NCBI RefSeq assembly: GCF_900110415.1
Contig: NZ_FODR01000007.1
Coordinates: 124,001 to 188,000, forward strand
DNA: 64,000 nucleotides
Direction of reading: 5' to 3'
Origin: Mucilaginibacter sp. OK283
Lineage (GTDB): Bacteria; Bacteroidota; Bacteroidia; Sphingobacteriales; Sphingobacteriaceae
A program made the translations under genes and the position numbers. A model generated the notes under the pieces. The model was not told where the DNA came from. It ran no database searches and worked only from the letters and a program-made list of their open reading frames with translations. Shown piece by piece: positions 1 to 8,961 of this stretch (position 1 is the first letter of the stretch; each line of letters starts with the position of its first letter).

Positions 1-409
1 AACGTATATTGGCGTAATGCCCTGTAGCTATAAATTCGCAATCCAGTTTATCGGCACGTTTTAGCAAGGCTTCCCATTTAATGTGGGTATTGCATAACAC
101 ACATGGGTTGGGGGTGCGGCCGGCCAGGTACTCGTCAACAAAGTTATCAATTACAAAATCGCCAAACTCATTGCGGATATCCAGGATATAATGCGGGAAG
201 CCATAGCCAACGGCCAAAGCACGGGCATCATTAATGCTATCAAGGCTGCAGCAGCCCGTTTCTTTCGAGCTTCCGCCCGATGAGGCATAGTCCCAGGTTT
301 TCATAGTGAGCCCGATAACTTCATAGCCCTGCTCATGCAGCATCACCGCTGCTACCGAACTATCAACGCCACCGCTCATTGCCACTAAGATCCTGCCATG
401 CTTACTCAT
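1..409 (-). CDS. mnmA: tRNA-specific 2-thiouridylase MnmA, N-terminal part (runs off window)
   Basis: Sulfurtransferase that makes 2-thiouridine at position 34 of Lys/Glu/Gln tRNAs in the cytoplasm, using ATP to adenylate the uridine. About 136 N-terminal residues are visible. The PP-loop SGGVDSS follows the start directly, and NPCVLCN near residue 100 holds the first catalytic cysteine of the family. The start is the ATG at 409-407, since MSKHGRILVAMSGGVDSS is the normal beginning of the family. The C-terminal half lies outside the window. The family assignment is firm. Confidence 0.95.
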   Translation of the reverse strand, partial: MSKHGRILVAMSGGVDSSVAAVMLHEQGYEVIGLTMKTWDYASSGGSSKETGCCSLDSINDARALAVGYGFPHYILDIRNEFGDFVIDNFVDEYLAGRTPNPCVLCNTHIKWEALLKRADKLDCEFIATGHYANIR

Positions 410-478
410 AATGGGCGCAAAGATACACTTTTGTGTTTTATGTTGATATAGGGGTTAGGTCAGGCGAGGGCAATAATT

Positions 479-509
479 TAGTATCAAGTAGTGAGTATCA
501 AGTATCAAG
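479..509 (+). repeat. AGTATCAAG word repeat, single arm
   Basis: About 31 bases made of the word AGTATCAAG with AGTGAGT inserted. It is nearly identical to the left arm of the long hairpin at 16726-16756 about 16 kb away, but no matching reverse-complement arm is present here. It looks like half of the same element, next to the TTCATTGG repeat at 516-659. Confidence 0.75.
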
Positions 510-515
510 ACTTTT

Positions 516-659
516 TTGGTTCATTGGTTCACTTGTTCATTAGTTCATTGGTCTTTTCTGGTGGGATTGCCAGATAGATAGGAGGTATTTAGCCAAGAAG
601 CTATTTGCCTGCGATGCCCGCGTTCCAATGAACCAATGAACCAATGAACCAATGAACTA
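516..659 (-). repeat. Tandem TTCATTGG repeat with inverted arm, abutting a stop codon
   Basis: Read on the minus strand, the TAG stop of the DUF2459 gene (659-657) is followed at once by four exact copies of TTCATTGG (656-625). After a spacer of about 70 bases the reverse complement follows in slightly degenerate form (553-516). The transcript could fold into a long hairpin just past the coding region, so it may work as a terminator or 3' stabiliser. It shares this architecture with the repeats at 12383, 16726, 48011, 53440 and 58593. Confidence 0.85.
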
Positions 660-1340
660 CCTGTAATGATAAAATATTCCCCTGTCAAACGGCGTCCACA
701 TGCAGGCGGTTTGGCCGCATGCTTTAAGAGCTTTATTGGCCCAGGTATTGCAGGTATAAAACATATTGTATTTTCGGTTGGCCTCGTAAAACGCGTCGCT
801 GGTGCCGTAGTTGGCATTTGTTTTTATGTTGATGACATTTCCGGCGCTGTCTCGTTTGAAGCTGTCGTTAATAAAAGCTATCAGCCTTTTGTACTGATCA
901 TTGCTGATCATGATCTTTTTACAATTGTTGTTCTCCTGCATTGCCCGGTAATAAGTAGCGTGAATGGCCGAAGTACTTAAAGCGAAGGCGGCCTTAAACG
1001 CCGTACTAAACTTTAATTGCGACCAGGTAGGAGTGTTGAGGTAAAACCCCTTATCGCCCCAGCCAACTGCCAGGTATTTTGCCGTGGTATCGCGGCCCGT
1101 TGTATTTTGATACGGCATCTCTTTGCTCCAATCTGTCACATTACTTTTTACGGGAACTACAATGTCGGTGTGGTCGCCATTGGTAAGAATATATATGGCC
1201 ACGTCGGCCGAAGTGCCGGATTCTTTTTTTACAGTCCATATCGAAAGTAAAAAAGCCGCCAGCAGGAAAAGCGCAACAAATACTACAAGGCCCAATGCAG
1301 TTCTTAAAAATATTTTCAGGATCTTTTTTATAATTATCAT
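657..1340 (-). CDS. DUF2459 / TIGR02117 family membrane protein
   Basis: A 227-residue protein with one N-terminal membrane segment (about residues 10-35) and an extracytoplasmic domain. The domain carries VGWGDKGFY, CNTWANKAL and a C-terminal RGIFYHYR, which match the DUF2459 (urease-region, TIGR02117) family as I recall it. The Cys-Asn-Thr-Trp motif suggests a papain-like or NlpC-like fold, but no activity is established. It lies downstream of a long AT-rich gap with no clear operon partner. Its stop codon forms part of the TTCATTGG repeat. The family call is good; the function is unknown. Confidence 0.8.
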   Translation of the reverse strand: MIIIKKILKIFLRTALGLVVFVALFLLAAFLLSIWTVKKESGTSADVAIYILTNGDHTDIVVPVKSNVTDWSKEMPYQNTTGRDTTAKYLAVGWGDKGFYLNTPTWSQLKFSTAFKAAFALSTSAIHATYYRAMQENNNCKKIMISNDQYKRLIAFINDSFKRDSAGNVINIKTNANYGTSDAFYEANRKYNMFYTCNTWANKALKACGQTACMWTPFDRGIFYHYR

Positions 1341-1604
1341 AATTGGCGACTGAGGTTGGGTTTGGTGTTAATACAATAAAAAGCACAAGGTAACCTTATG
1401 TTAACACTTATTTAATTTCCCGAATCGCTATTGTGCAATCAATGTGCCCCGAATTGTTATTGCAATACTCATAATTACTCTTTTATTCTTATTAATTATT
1501 GGTTAATTTATATTGATAATAATAGTTTTATATATTTTATATAAAGTGTGAGTTTATGTAGGTATAAGAGGTGTATTTTTAACGTGGCCAATTACCGCCA
1601 ACAT

Positions 1605-1634
1605 AAAAGCCCGTTGAATAAACAACAGGCTTTT
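1605..1634 (-). terminator. Hairpin terminator, possibly bidirectional
   Basis: Twelve-base arms (AAAAGCCCGTTG and CAACAGGCTTTT, one mismatch) around a 6-base loop. On the minus strand it lies about 55 bases past the stop of the 33-codon ORF and ends in a short T run. Confidence 0.6.
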
Positions 1635-1689
1635 ACTTTTTAGGTTAATGTGGACGTATTAGCCGACACTCATCGGGCCAATTTAAGGG

Positions 1690-1791
1690 CTACCCCTTTT
1701 TATTAAGCCATTGCTTAATACGCGAATTGAGCAATATACCTGCAATGGTGCAGGCCACTAAAAGGTATACAATCATGATGTGCTTTGGCAT
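1690..1791 (-). CDS. Putative 33-residue single-pass membrane peptide
   Basis: The ORF starts at ATG 1791 and ends at TAG 1690. It encodes a hydrophobic stretch (MIVYLLVACTIAGILL, residues 6-21) followed by a basic tail (SRIKQWLNKKG), the layout of a small inner-membrane peptide with the positive end inside. A hairpin lies downstream. I recognise no family. Support is the sensible membrane topology, the terminator and the AT-rich upstream region; chance coding cannot be excluded at this length. Confidence 0.4.
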   Translation of the reverse strand: MPKHIMIVYLLVACTIAGILLNSRIKQWLNKKG

Positions 1792-2168
1792 TTTATTTTG
1801 GTTTATAATCTACAATAAATGTAACGGGGATGATACATTTATTGCAAGTGTTTATGAAAATAAATATCTAACCGGTTGAGAAAAAAAGTCAAATACTTAA
1901 ACAAAACTAACACTTTGATATGATGTAGTTTCACTGGCCCGATTCAGCGTTTTATAATATAAAATTTGCGTTTATTTAAAATGAACAAAAAAACGCGTAA
2001 AAAAACATTTTTATAGCCAAAAAACGACATTTTAACGTAGTGTTACGCTAACACTATTTCAATGTTAAAACTAATTTATTGCTATTTTTTTAAAGAATAA
2101 ATGTGCAGTTGACGATTCTAAAAGTTTTATAACTATTTATTAAAATAAACGTAAAAATGAAAATACCT

Positions 2169-2199
2169 ATTGTAACATTCGGATTACAATATAAATTTG
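2169..2199 (+). promoter_or_regulatory. Bacteroidota-type promoter for the 30-codon ORF
   Basis: ATTG at 2169-2172 and TAAATTTG at 2192-2199 are separated by 19 bases, matching the Bacteroidota -33/-7 consensus (TTTG, about 19, TAnnTTTG). It lies 21 bases before the ATG at 2221. Confidence 0.6.
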
Positions 2200-2220
2200 C
2201 TTTACCCTAATTAATTTAAA

Positions 2221-2313
2221 ATGATAAGCCAATTAACGTTAGAACAAAAGCTTCAGGGCGTGATCTTAATGATCATTTGCTTTATTGCCGTAGCGAACTA
2301 TTTAATTAAGTGA
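2221..2313 (+). CDS. Putative 30-residue single-pass membrane peptide
   Basis: ATG 2221 to TGA 2313. The peptide begins MISQLTLEQKLQGV and continues with a hydrophobic helix (ILMIICFIAVANYLI) and a final Lys. It has a consensus promoter 21 bases upstream and a strong terminator 25 bases downstream, so it looks like a free-standing transcription unit of about 160 bases. No family is recognised. If it is not translated, the same unit would be a small RNA. Confidence 0.5.
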   Translation: MISQLTLEQKLQGVILMIICFIAVANYLIK

Positions 2314-2338
2314 GTGCCGACAGAGAGAAGAGAAAATT

Positions 2339-2368
2339 AAGGTGCCTTTTTTGGAGGCGCCTTTTTTT
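2339..2368 (+). terminator. Rho-independent terminator after the 30-codon ORF
   Basis: AAGGTGCC pairs with GGCGCCTT (one G-U) around a 9-base loop, followed by a T run to 2368. It closes the 30-codon transcription unit. Confidence 0.75.
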
Positions 2369-2465
2369 GTGAAATAAATTTTGAGCCGATTTTCTGGGAG
2401 AGGGGCATACTTACATCTTTTATATTAAGATGTAAGGGTGGTATCTGCAATTATTAATAATCTTT

Positions 2466-3713
2466 TTACGGGTTTCTGGTTTGCCCGTTACCCTTAACAA
2501 TCCATTTATAACTGGTAAGCTCCTCGAGACCCATAGGCCCCCGTGCATGGAGTTTTTGGGTACTGATGCCAATCTCGGCGCCTAAGCCAAATTGCGCGCC
2601 GTCTGTGAAGGCGGTGGATGCATTGGCGTAAACCGCTGCAGCGTCAACATCATTTAAAAAGGTGGCAATATTTTCGGCGTCCTCAGATATGATAGCCTCG
2701 CTGTGTTTAGAACTATTAATGGCGATATATTCAAGTGCCGCTTCAAAACTATCAACCGTTTTGATAGCCATCTTCATCGATAAAAATTCGGTGCCAAAAT
2801 GCTCAGGCTGCGCTTTATGTAATAAAGCGTCAGGATAACTGGCTTTTAATGCTTCGTAAGCCCTTTCATCAGCAAATAACTCAACTTCTTTCTCACTGAG
2901 TACATGACTTAACCGGGGCAAGTCACTTAATCTTTCGGCATGAATAATCAGGCAATCAAGGGCGTTACATACACTCACCCTGCGGGTTTTGGCGTTGGCA
3001 ATAATCTCAGCACCTTTTTCAAGGTTGCCTGTTAAATCAAAATAAGTATGTACAATACCTGCACCGGTTTCAATAACAGGTACTTTACTATTATCCCGCA
3101 CAAAATCAATAAGCGACTGGCTGCCGCGTGGTATCAATACATCAACATATCCAATGGCATTTAGTAAAGCCGCCGTAGCCTCTCGTTCTGCAGGTAACAG
3201 GGTAACCATATTGGTATCTATGTGGTGCTTATTTAACACGTTATGAATTATGCCGATAATTGCACGGTTAGAGTAGTCGGCATCACTGCCGCCTTTTAAA
3301 GTACTGATGTTGCCCGTTTTAAAGCAGAGGGCGAATACATCAAAAGTAACATTGGGCCTGGCTTCATAAATTACACCAACAACACCTAATGGTACGCGCA
3401 CTTTGGAAATAGACAGGCCATTGGGCATCTGCGCTTCTGAAAGCTGCTTGCCTAATGGGCTATCCAATTTTGCAACACTGATCATATCGGCAGCAATAGC
3501 TTCAATACGGGCTGCCGTGAGTTTCAACCTGTCATATTTAGGATCTTTCGGATCCATCAAATCAAGATCTTTTTGGTTTTCGGCTAATATCAGGTTGGTT
3601 TGGGCAATTGCTTCGGCGGCCACGTCCAATAAAACCTGGTTAATAAGGGCAGGGGCGAGGGTAGGTTTGCGGCCTGCAACCCGTGCGTTCTCGAAATATA
3701 TATTGTAACTCAT
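2466..3713 (-). CDS. proA: Glutamate-5-semialdehyde dehydrogenase (gamma-glutamyl phosphate reductase)
   Basis: Second step of proline synthesis: NADPH-dependent reduction of gamma-glutamyl phosphate to glutamate-5-semialdehyde in the cytoplasm. The 415 residues match the family length. Seen: [11 protein letters not shown] near 116-126, [11 protein letters not shown] near 139-149, PRGS near 195, and [10 protein letters not shown] with the catalytic Cys near 249. [24 protein letters not shown] is the standard C-terminal signature. It starts 2 bases after the proB stop, so proB-proA form an operon. Confidence 0.97.
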   Translation of the reverse strand: MSYNIYFENARVAGRKPTLAPALINQVLLDVAAEAIAQTNLILAENQKDLDLMDPKDPKYDRLKLTAARIEAIAADMISVAKLDSPLGKQLSEAQMPNGLSISKVRVPLGVVGVIYEARPNVTFDVFALCFKTGNISTLKGGSDADYSNRAIIGIIHNVLNKHHIDTNMVTLLPAEREATAALLNAIGYVDVLIPRGSQSLIDFVRDNSKVPVIETGAGIVHTYFDLTGNLEKGAEIIANAKTRRVSVCNALDCLIIHAERLSDLPRLSHVLSEKEVELFADERAYEALKASYPDALLHKAQPEHFGTEFLSMKMAIKTVDSFEAALEYIAINSSKHSEAIISEDAENIATFLNDVDAAAVYANASTAFTDGAQFGLGAEIGISTQKLHARGPMGLEELTSYKWIVKGNGQTRNP

Positions 3714-3715
3714 TG

Positions 3716-4795
3716 TTAACCTTGTAAATAAAGATAATCATAATGCACCAAAGGCTTTTGGTTTTTTTGCCCGATGCGTTCTTTGGCTTTGTCCGATCCG
3801 TATTCGGCGATTCCAAGGCCTATCAGCTTTTGGTTTTCATCCATTAGCTTAATAATATCGCCCTTTTTAAAGTCGGTTATTACTGCTGCAATTCCAACGG
3901 GCAGCAAACTCGTAGCCTTGCTGGATATCAACGCGGCTTTGGCACCCGCGTTAACTAAAACTGCACCTGTGGCCGATTTTTCGGAATGGGCTATCCATTT
4001 CTTTTTGCCCGATGCTGTTTTATTGGGGATAAACCGGGTATGGATCACTTTATTCTCCAATACATCAGTTAATATATTGTCGCGTTTGCCATTGGCAATG
4101 TGCACTGCAATACCCAACTGTGCCGTTTTTTGCGACATGGTTGATTTGGTGATCATTCCACCGCGGCCAAACTGCGATTTTCCTGAAGAAACAAAGGCTG
4201 CAAAATCAACTACCGAACCGGCCACCTCTTCAATGACGGCCGAGCCCGGCGCTTTAGGGTCACCGTTATATATGCCATCAACATTGGTTAGCACAATTAA
4301 CGCCTGCGCGTTCAGCATAGATGCAATTAATCCGGCCAGTTCATCATTATCCGTAAACATCAGTTCGGTTACCGATACCACATCATTTTCGTTAACCACC
4401 GGTACAACCTGGTGCTGTAGCAGCAGGTCGAGGCAGTTTTTCATATTCAAATAATGCATCCTGTCCCTGAAATCCTCTTTGGTAACCAATACCTGCGAGC
4501 AAAGGATATCAAATTGTTCAAACAGCTGCGAATAAGTATTGATTAATTTTACCTGCCCGATAGAGGCTAAAAGCTGCCTTGCGGCAATAGCATCATATTT
4601 TTCGGATATGGTGATCAAACTCCGGCCGGAAGCGACGGCGCCCGATGACACCAGGATCACTTCTTTTCCTTGTTTTTTGATAGCGGCTATCTGCCCCACC
4701 AGATGTTCGATACGTTGCAGGTCGGGCAAGCCGTTTTCCTGGGTAAAAACATTGGAACCGATTTTGATGATGATACGCTGGTAATTGAAAGACAT
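3716..4795 (-). CDS. proB: Glutamate 5-kinase
   Basis: First and usually feedback-inhibited step of proline synthesis: ATP-dependent phosphorylation of glutamate. An amino-acid-kinase domain ([15 protein letters not shown] at the N-terminus, [11 protein letters not shown] near 50, NENDVVSV near 135, GRGGMITK near 211) is followed by a PUA domain from about residue 275 to the end, as in the E. coli enzyme. At 359 residues it has the expected length. It is upstream of proA with a 2-base gap; no attenuator was seen upstream. Confidence 0.97.
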   Translation of the reverse strand: MSFNYQRIIIKIGSNVFTQENGLPDLQRIEHLVGQIAAIKKQGKEVILVSSGAVASGRSLITISEKYDAIAARQLLASIGQVKLINTYSQLFEQFDILCSQVLVTKEDFRDRMHYLNMKNCLDLLLQHQVVPVVNENDVVSVTELMFTDNDELAGLIASMLNAQALIVLTNVDGIYNGDPKAPGSAVIEEVAGSVVDFAAFVSSGKSQFGRGGMITKSTMSQKTAQLGIAVHIANGKRDNILTDVLENKVIHTRFIPNKTASGKKKWIAHSEKSATGAVLVNAGAKAALISSKATSLLPVGIAAVITDFKKGDIIKLMDENQKLIGLGIAEYGSDKAKERIGQKNQKPLVHYDYLYLQG

Positions 4796-4912
4796 TATAA
4801 ATTAGTACGGGTTGAGCCCCCAATATTACAAAATTGGGAGGGAAGAGGGCGAGATTATTTGAAAATATATCCACTAAAACAGTAGATATTATAGAAAAAT
4901 ATGAATTGAGCC

Positions 4913-4942
4913 TTGACACCGGGGAAAAAATTTCTATTTTTG
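4913..4942 (+). promoter_or_regulatory. Strong Bacteroidota promoter upstream of the Cys leader and TonB receptor
   Basis: TTG at 4913-4915, a 19-base spacer, then TATTTTTG at 4935-4942, an excellent match to TAnnTTTG. Transcription should begin near 4948, about 14 bases before the leader-peptide ATG. The 14-mer TATTTTTGTCGACT recurs at 46615 ahead of the dicarboxylate symporter. Confidence 0.8.
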
Positions 4943-4961
4943 TCGACTAATTCAATAGACT

Positions 4962-5033
4962 ATGTATAATATTTACTCTTTTACTACTATCCCCCCTTTA
5001 AAAACGCAGCTAAATGTCATGTGTTGCTGTTGA
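4962..5033 (+). CDS. Cysteine-ended leader peptide (23 residues, ends MCCC)
   Basis: ATG 4962 to TGA 5033, starting MYNIYSF and ending NVMCCC. It lies between a consensus promoter and the TonB-dependent receptor gene, with 70 bases from its stop to the receptor start. Short upstream ORFs ending in runs of Cys are, in my recollection, common before Bacteroidota uptake genes. Ribosome slowing on three Cys codons would make downstream expression sense cysteine or sulfur supply. The ORF, Cys run and position are seen; the regulatory role is inference. Confidence 0.65.
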   Translation: MYNIYSFTTIPPLKTQLNVMCCC

Positions 5034-5103
5034 TAGCCCCAACCTTAAAGCTATTTTAACAGATAAAACAATAAACAGACATTAAATTATACTGATCCTT
5101 TTC

Positions 5104-8046
5104 ATGAAAACACTTATAAATTCATTTAAACTTATAGCACTTTTTGTACTCCTCGTCCCGGCGATAAGCCATGCCCAGCTTAATGGTTCATACATCATCA
5201 GCGGAGTTGTAAAAGATGACCATGGCCAACCGTTAATAGGTACAACCGTTAGTATTAAAGGTACAACCAACAGCACTGCATCTGATAGTACCGGTAAATT
5301 CTCGTTAACCACCAGCGCTAAACTACCCTATACGTTAGTTTTTACGGCTGTGGGCTTTCAGCCGCAGGAATTTTTCGTTAAAAACGCCAACAGTGCACTA
5401 AATATCCAGTTAAGCAGTCAATCGTTATTGATTAACGAGGTGGTGGTAACCGCATCCCGTAAAGAAGAAAAGCTTTTACGGTCGCCGGTTGCCATTGAAA
5501 AGCTGAGTATTAACGCGCTTAAACAGTCGCCCGGCCCAAGCTTTTACGATGCTTTGGAAAACGTAAAGGGCGTGCAGATGACGACCACCAGTATAACACT
5601 TAAAGTGCCTAACACACGCGGTTTTAACAGCCCGAACAACTTCAGGTTTATGCAGCTGGTTGATGGTGTTGACATGCAATCGGCTACCTTAGGTGTTCCG
5701 CTGGGTAATGCCATTGGCCCAACCGAACTGGATATTGCCAGTATAGAAATTACGCCTGGTGCGGCAGCGGCGCTATATGGCACAAACGCCATCAACGGTT
5801 TATCAAACTTAATAACTAAAGATCCTTTTAGATACCAGGGCTTAAGTGTTTATCACCGCGAGGGTTTAAACCATGTGGGCAATGATAGGTTAGGTGCAAG
5901 CGCCCTTAATGAAACCGCTGTACGTTATGCCAAAGCATTTAACAATAAGTTCGCTTTTAAAGTAAACTTTAGCTACATGCAGGGTAAAGACTGGCAGTCT
6001 GATACCCGTAACGATCAAAACCCGTACTATTTAAAAACCGCAAACCCCGGTTTCCCGGCCTTAACGGGCACCAGCAACGCTGCTTATGACGGCTGGAACA
6101 AATATGGAGATGATGCCCTTGCCGGTAGCAATACCGTGTCAATAAAAGGCCTTACAGTTGATGGTAAAGCAATGCCAAATCTTACAGTTGCCCGTACAGG
6201 ATACAACGAGGTTGATTTGGTTGATCCGAAAGTTACCAACCTGAAACTGGATGGTACATTATCTTATAAATTAACGCCTAATACTATACTGTCTTACACT
6301 TACCGTTACGGCAGGCTTGATGGTGTATTTCAACGAGGCAATAAAATATCGTTACAGGGCGCAACGGTGCAAAACCATAAAGTTGAGCTAAAAGGAAAAG
6401 AATTTCTGGTTCGCGCTTACGAATCGATAGAAAATACCGGTAACTCATTCAACGTAAAACCGCTGGCAGATAACCTGGATTTGAACCATGCCAGTAACTC
6501 GGCCTGGGGCACCACTTTTAAAAACGCGTTAAACGCCTATGGATCTGCAAACGGAGGTTTAACATCTGCAAATCTGGCCGCTGCCGAGCAAGCTGCAAGG
6601 GCTGCCGCAGATAAAGGCAGGGTAGAACCGGGTACTCCTGAATTTGATGCTTTGAGGAAAACCATCATAGGCATCAACAACTGGGATATTAAATCGAGCC
6701 TGATACCAAACGCACCGGTAACCGGCGGCGCGGCACTGGTGCAAAAAAGCCATATGTACAATGCCGAAGCGCAATGGGATTTAACAAGCCGGGTTAAGGT
6801 AGTTGACCTGTTAGTTGGTGGTGATGTGCGGGTATATGCCATTACCCCGGATGGTAACAACTTTGTTGACTTTAGCCGCCCGATTGCCGACAGGAACACA
6901 CCTTTGGCCGATGGCAGCTTTGGTAAAGATGTGATCTACAAAAAGTATGGCGCGTTTACCCAGGTAACCAAAACATTCTTCGACGAAAAATTAAAACTCT
7001 TTGGATCGGTTAGATGGGATTATAACCCTTATTTCGACCCTAAATTTACACCTCGTTTGGCCGCCGTTTATACTTTGAATGAGAACCATAATTTCAGGTT
7101 CACGTTCCAGAATGGGTACCGCTTCCCTTCATTATTCGAGGCCCTGTCATATGTAAACAACGGACGTGTTAAACGTGTAGGCAGTTTGCCATTTATTAAC
7201 GATGGCTTGGGTTATTTAGGCAATAGCTATACTCAAACTTCGGTAGCAAATTTTAACTCAGTTGTTAACGCGGCCGGCGGTACCGACCAGGTTGCCCTGG
7301 CCAACAGGAACCTGTTGAAAGTGGCCGATTTGCCACCCGCGCGTCCGGAACAGATCACTTCATATGAAGTAGGCTACAAAGGAATTGTATTAGATAATAA
7401 AGTGTTTATTGATATTGATGCCTACACCAACCGTTACGACGGATTTTTGGGCCAGGTACAGGTATTTGTACCAAATAGTACAACAGTGGGTACAGACGCC
7501 GCTGTATTAGCCATGCTTGATATTAACCGCGACCCAACAACAGGCACGTCCAGCAACGCTGCAAGCCAGGGGCAAAGCAGGTATCGCGTTTATACCAATG
7601 CTAAAAACATTTACCATAACTATGGTTCATCGGCAGGTATTAGTTATAACTTTTATAAAAGATATACCGTATCTGGTAACGTAAGTTTCAATAAACTAAA
7701 AGCCCAAACCACATCAGATATTTTTGTGACCGGTTTCAATACCCCTGAATGGTCGGGCAACCTATCGTTTGGTAACCGCGAAGTAGCCAAAAATGTAGGC
7801 TTTAACATCGTTTACAAATGGCAGGAGTCGTTCCTGTGGGAAAGTCCGTTGGTAACAGGCAAGGTGCCTGCAATTGGCACATTTGATGCCCAGGTTACTT
7901 ATCGCGTTCCCGCTTACTACGCTACCTTTAAAGTTGGTGCAACCGATATTTTTAACAAACGTTATTATCAGTATGCCGGCGGCCCAACTATCGGTGGCTT
8001 ATATTATGTATCGGTTACGCTTGATGGATTGCTTGCCGGTAAATAA
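5104..8046 (+). CDS. TonB-dependent outer-membrane receptor with carboxypeptidase-regulatory-like domain
   Basis: A 980-residue outer-membrane importer. A signal peptide ends near residue 24 (VPAISHAQ). A carboxypeptidase-regulatory-like beta domain follows (about 30-110: ISGVVKDDHGQPLIGTTVSI). Then come a TonB-box-like EVVVTASR near 112, the plug (about 120-235) and the beta-barrel to the C-terminus. No SusD lipoprotein or substrate enzyme adjoins it, so it is not a typical polysaccharide locus and the ligand is unknown. The Cys-ended leader upstream hints at sulfur-linked control. A terminator follows at 8072. Confidence 0.92.
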   Translation: MKTLINSFKLIALFVLLVPAISHAQLNGSYIISGVVKDDHGQPLIGTTVSIKGTTNSTASDSTGKFSLTTSAKLPYTLVFTAVGFQPQEFFVKNANSALNIQLSSQSLLINEVVVTASRKEEKLLRSPVAIEKLSINALKQSPGPSFYDALENVKGVQMTTTSITLKVPNTRGFNSPNNFRFMQLVDGVDMQSATLGVPLGNAIGPTELDIASIEITPGAAAALYGTNAINGLSNLITKDPFRYQGLSVYHREGLNHVGNDRLGASALNETAVRYAKAFNNKFAFKVNFSYMQGKDWQSDTRNDQNPYYLKTANPGFPALTGTSNAAYDGWNKYGDDALAGSNTVSIKGLTVDGKAMPNLTVARTGYNEVDLVDPKVTNLKLDGTLSYKLTPNTILSYTYRYGRLDGVFQRGNKISLQGATVQNHKVELKGKEFLVRAYESIENTGNSFNVKPLADNLDLNHASNSAWGTTFKNALNAYGSANGGLTSANLAAAEQAARAAADKGRVEPGTPEFDALRKTIIGINNWDIKSSLIPNAPVTGGAALVQKSHMYNAEAQWDLTSRVKVVDLLVGGDVRVYAITPDGNNFVDFSRPIADRNTPLADGSFGKDVIYKKYGAFTQVTKTFFDEKLKLFGSVRWDYNPYFDPKFTPRLAAVYTLNENHNFRFTFQNGYRFPSLFEALSYVNNGRVKRVGSLPFINDGLGYLGNSYTQTSVANFNSVVNAAGGTDQVALANRNLLKVADLPPARPEQITSYEVGYKGIVLDNKVFIDIDAYTNRYDGFLGQVQVFVPNSTTVGTDAAVLAMLDINRDPTTGTSSNAASQGQSRYRVYTNAKNIYHNYGSSAGISYNFYKRYTVSGNVSFNKLKAQTTSDIFVTGFNTPEWSGNLSFGNREVAKNVGFNIVYKWQESFLWESPLVTGKVPAIGTFDAQVTYRVPAYYATFKVGATDIFNKRYYQYAGGPTIGGLYYVSVTLDGLLAGK

Positions 8047-8071
8047 GGAACGAATTTTAGTATAATAAGCA

Positions 8072-8108
8072 AAAAGCGGATGAGGGCAAGCCCATCCGCT
8101 TTTATTTT
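8072..8108 (+). terminator. Terminator between the TonB receptor and ohr (works both ways)
   Basis: Perfect 11-base arms AAAAGCGGATG and CATCCGCTTTT with a 10-base loop and T/A-rich flanks on both sides, in the 78-base gap between two convergent genes. Confidence 0.85.
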
Positions 8109-8124
8109 GAAAATGCCTGCCAAA

Positions 8125-8538
8125 TCAATCGGCTATCACCTTTACTTCAATATTACCTCTTGTTGCTTTTGAATACGGACAACCCTTATGTGCAGCATCA
8201 GCCAGTTTTTGGGCCACATCCCAATCAACGCCAGGGATATGTACATGAAGCTCAGCAGATAAAGCATATGATGAAGCACCTTCCTTATTAAAAGTAATGT
8301 GCACATCAACTGTAGCTTGGGTAACATTTACGCCATCCCTGATACCTACCGAACCAAGTGCGCCCAGGTAACAAGCGCCCCATGCACCTGCAAACAATAA
8401 TTCGGGGTTAGGATAACCATCTTCGCCTCCCATAGCCGCAGGAGCTTTTAGCTCCATATCGATTACGCCATCTTCAGATTTTATATGGCCGTCGCGGCCA
8501 CCCTTTGCTGTTACTACAGCTGTATATACTTTTTCCAT
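8125..8538 (-). CDS. ohr: Organic hydroperoxide resistance protein (Ohr, OsmC superfamily)
   Basis: Thiol peroxidase that reduces organic and fatty-acid hydroperoxides, normally with lipoyl/thiol recycling. The 137 residues match the family length. Both catalytic cysteines are present: GACYLGAL near 57 and GCPYSKATRGN near 119. The N-terminal YTAVVTAKGGRDGHIKSEDG and NPELLFAGA are typical. It stands alone and converges on the TonB receptor. No OhrR-type regulator gene adjoins it. Confidence 0.95.
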   Translation of the reverse strand: MEKVYTAVVTAKGGRDGHIKSEDGVIDMELKAPAAMGGEDGYPNPELLFAGAWGACYLGALGSVGIRDGVNVTQATVDVHITFNKEGASSYALSAELHVHIPGVDWDVAQKLADAAHKGCPYSKATRGNIEVKVIAD

Positions 8539-8925
8539 GATTCAATTCTGTTTATAAAAAAACGATGAATACGGGTTTATGTTTGTCGGAATTGAACTTA
8601 GCCTGTTTTAGCGATGTACATCTTCACACCTGATAGAACACACCTGATAGAACATTTAAACGTTTACTTACGCTTTTTTTAAGGCAAATTTCTAATAGAT
8701 ATCGCCGGCATTTAACAGAGAAAATTTAGCGTTGTGGTGATTTTACGCTTTTTACAATTATGGTAAAGTGACTTTTTTTTTGATTTTTGTTAATAAGTTT
8801 TATGTTGATAACCTCAATTGTTGATTGATTTTAATTAATTAAAGTATTGTTATTCAATATTTTAATAATTATTTGTTATTAACACCTGTTGTTAATAACA
8901 TGTCTATAACAAATTTATTTTTTAC

Positions 8926-8956
8926 TTGACAAAGGTGCTTTTTAGTCCCTATATTG
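8926..8956 (+). promoter_or_regulatory. Promoter of the candidate ncRNA
   Basis: TTGACA at 8926-8931 and TATATTG at 8950-8956 (18 bases apart). It resembles both the Bacteroidota TTG/TAnnTTTG and a general -35/-10 pair, and lies where very AT-rich DNA changes to mixed composition. Confidence 0.55.
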
Positions 8957-8961
8957 TAATC

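Larger units (their letters stand above)
1341..2465. other. AT-rich 1.1-kb gap with two mini-genes and two terminators
   Basis: A very AT-rich stretch between the DUF2459 gene and proA. It holds a 33-codon minus-strand ORF (1690-1791), a 30-codon plus-strand ORF (2221-2313) with a good promoter, and hairpins at 1605-1634 and 2339-2368. I see nothing else supportable in 1341-1600 or 1800-2160. Confidence 0.6.

Noticed and set aside
5104-8046. SusC of a polysaccharide utilisation locus
   Set aside because: No SusD-type lipoprotein or glycoside hydrolase follows, and the next gene is ohr on the other strand.
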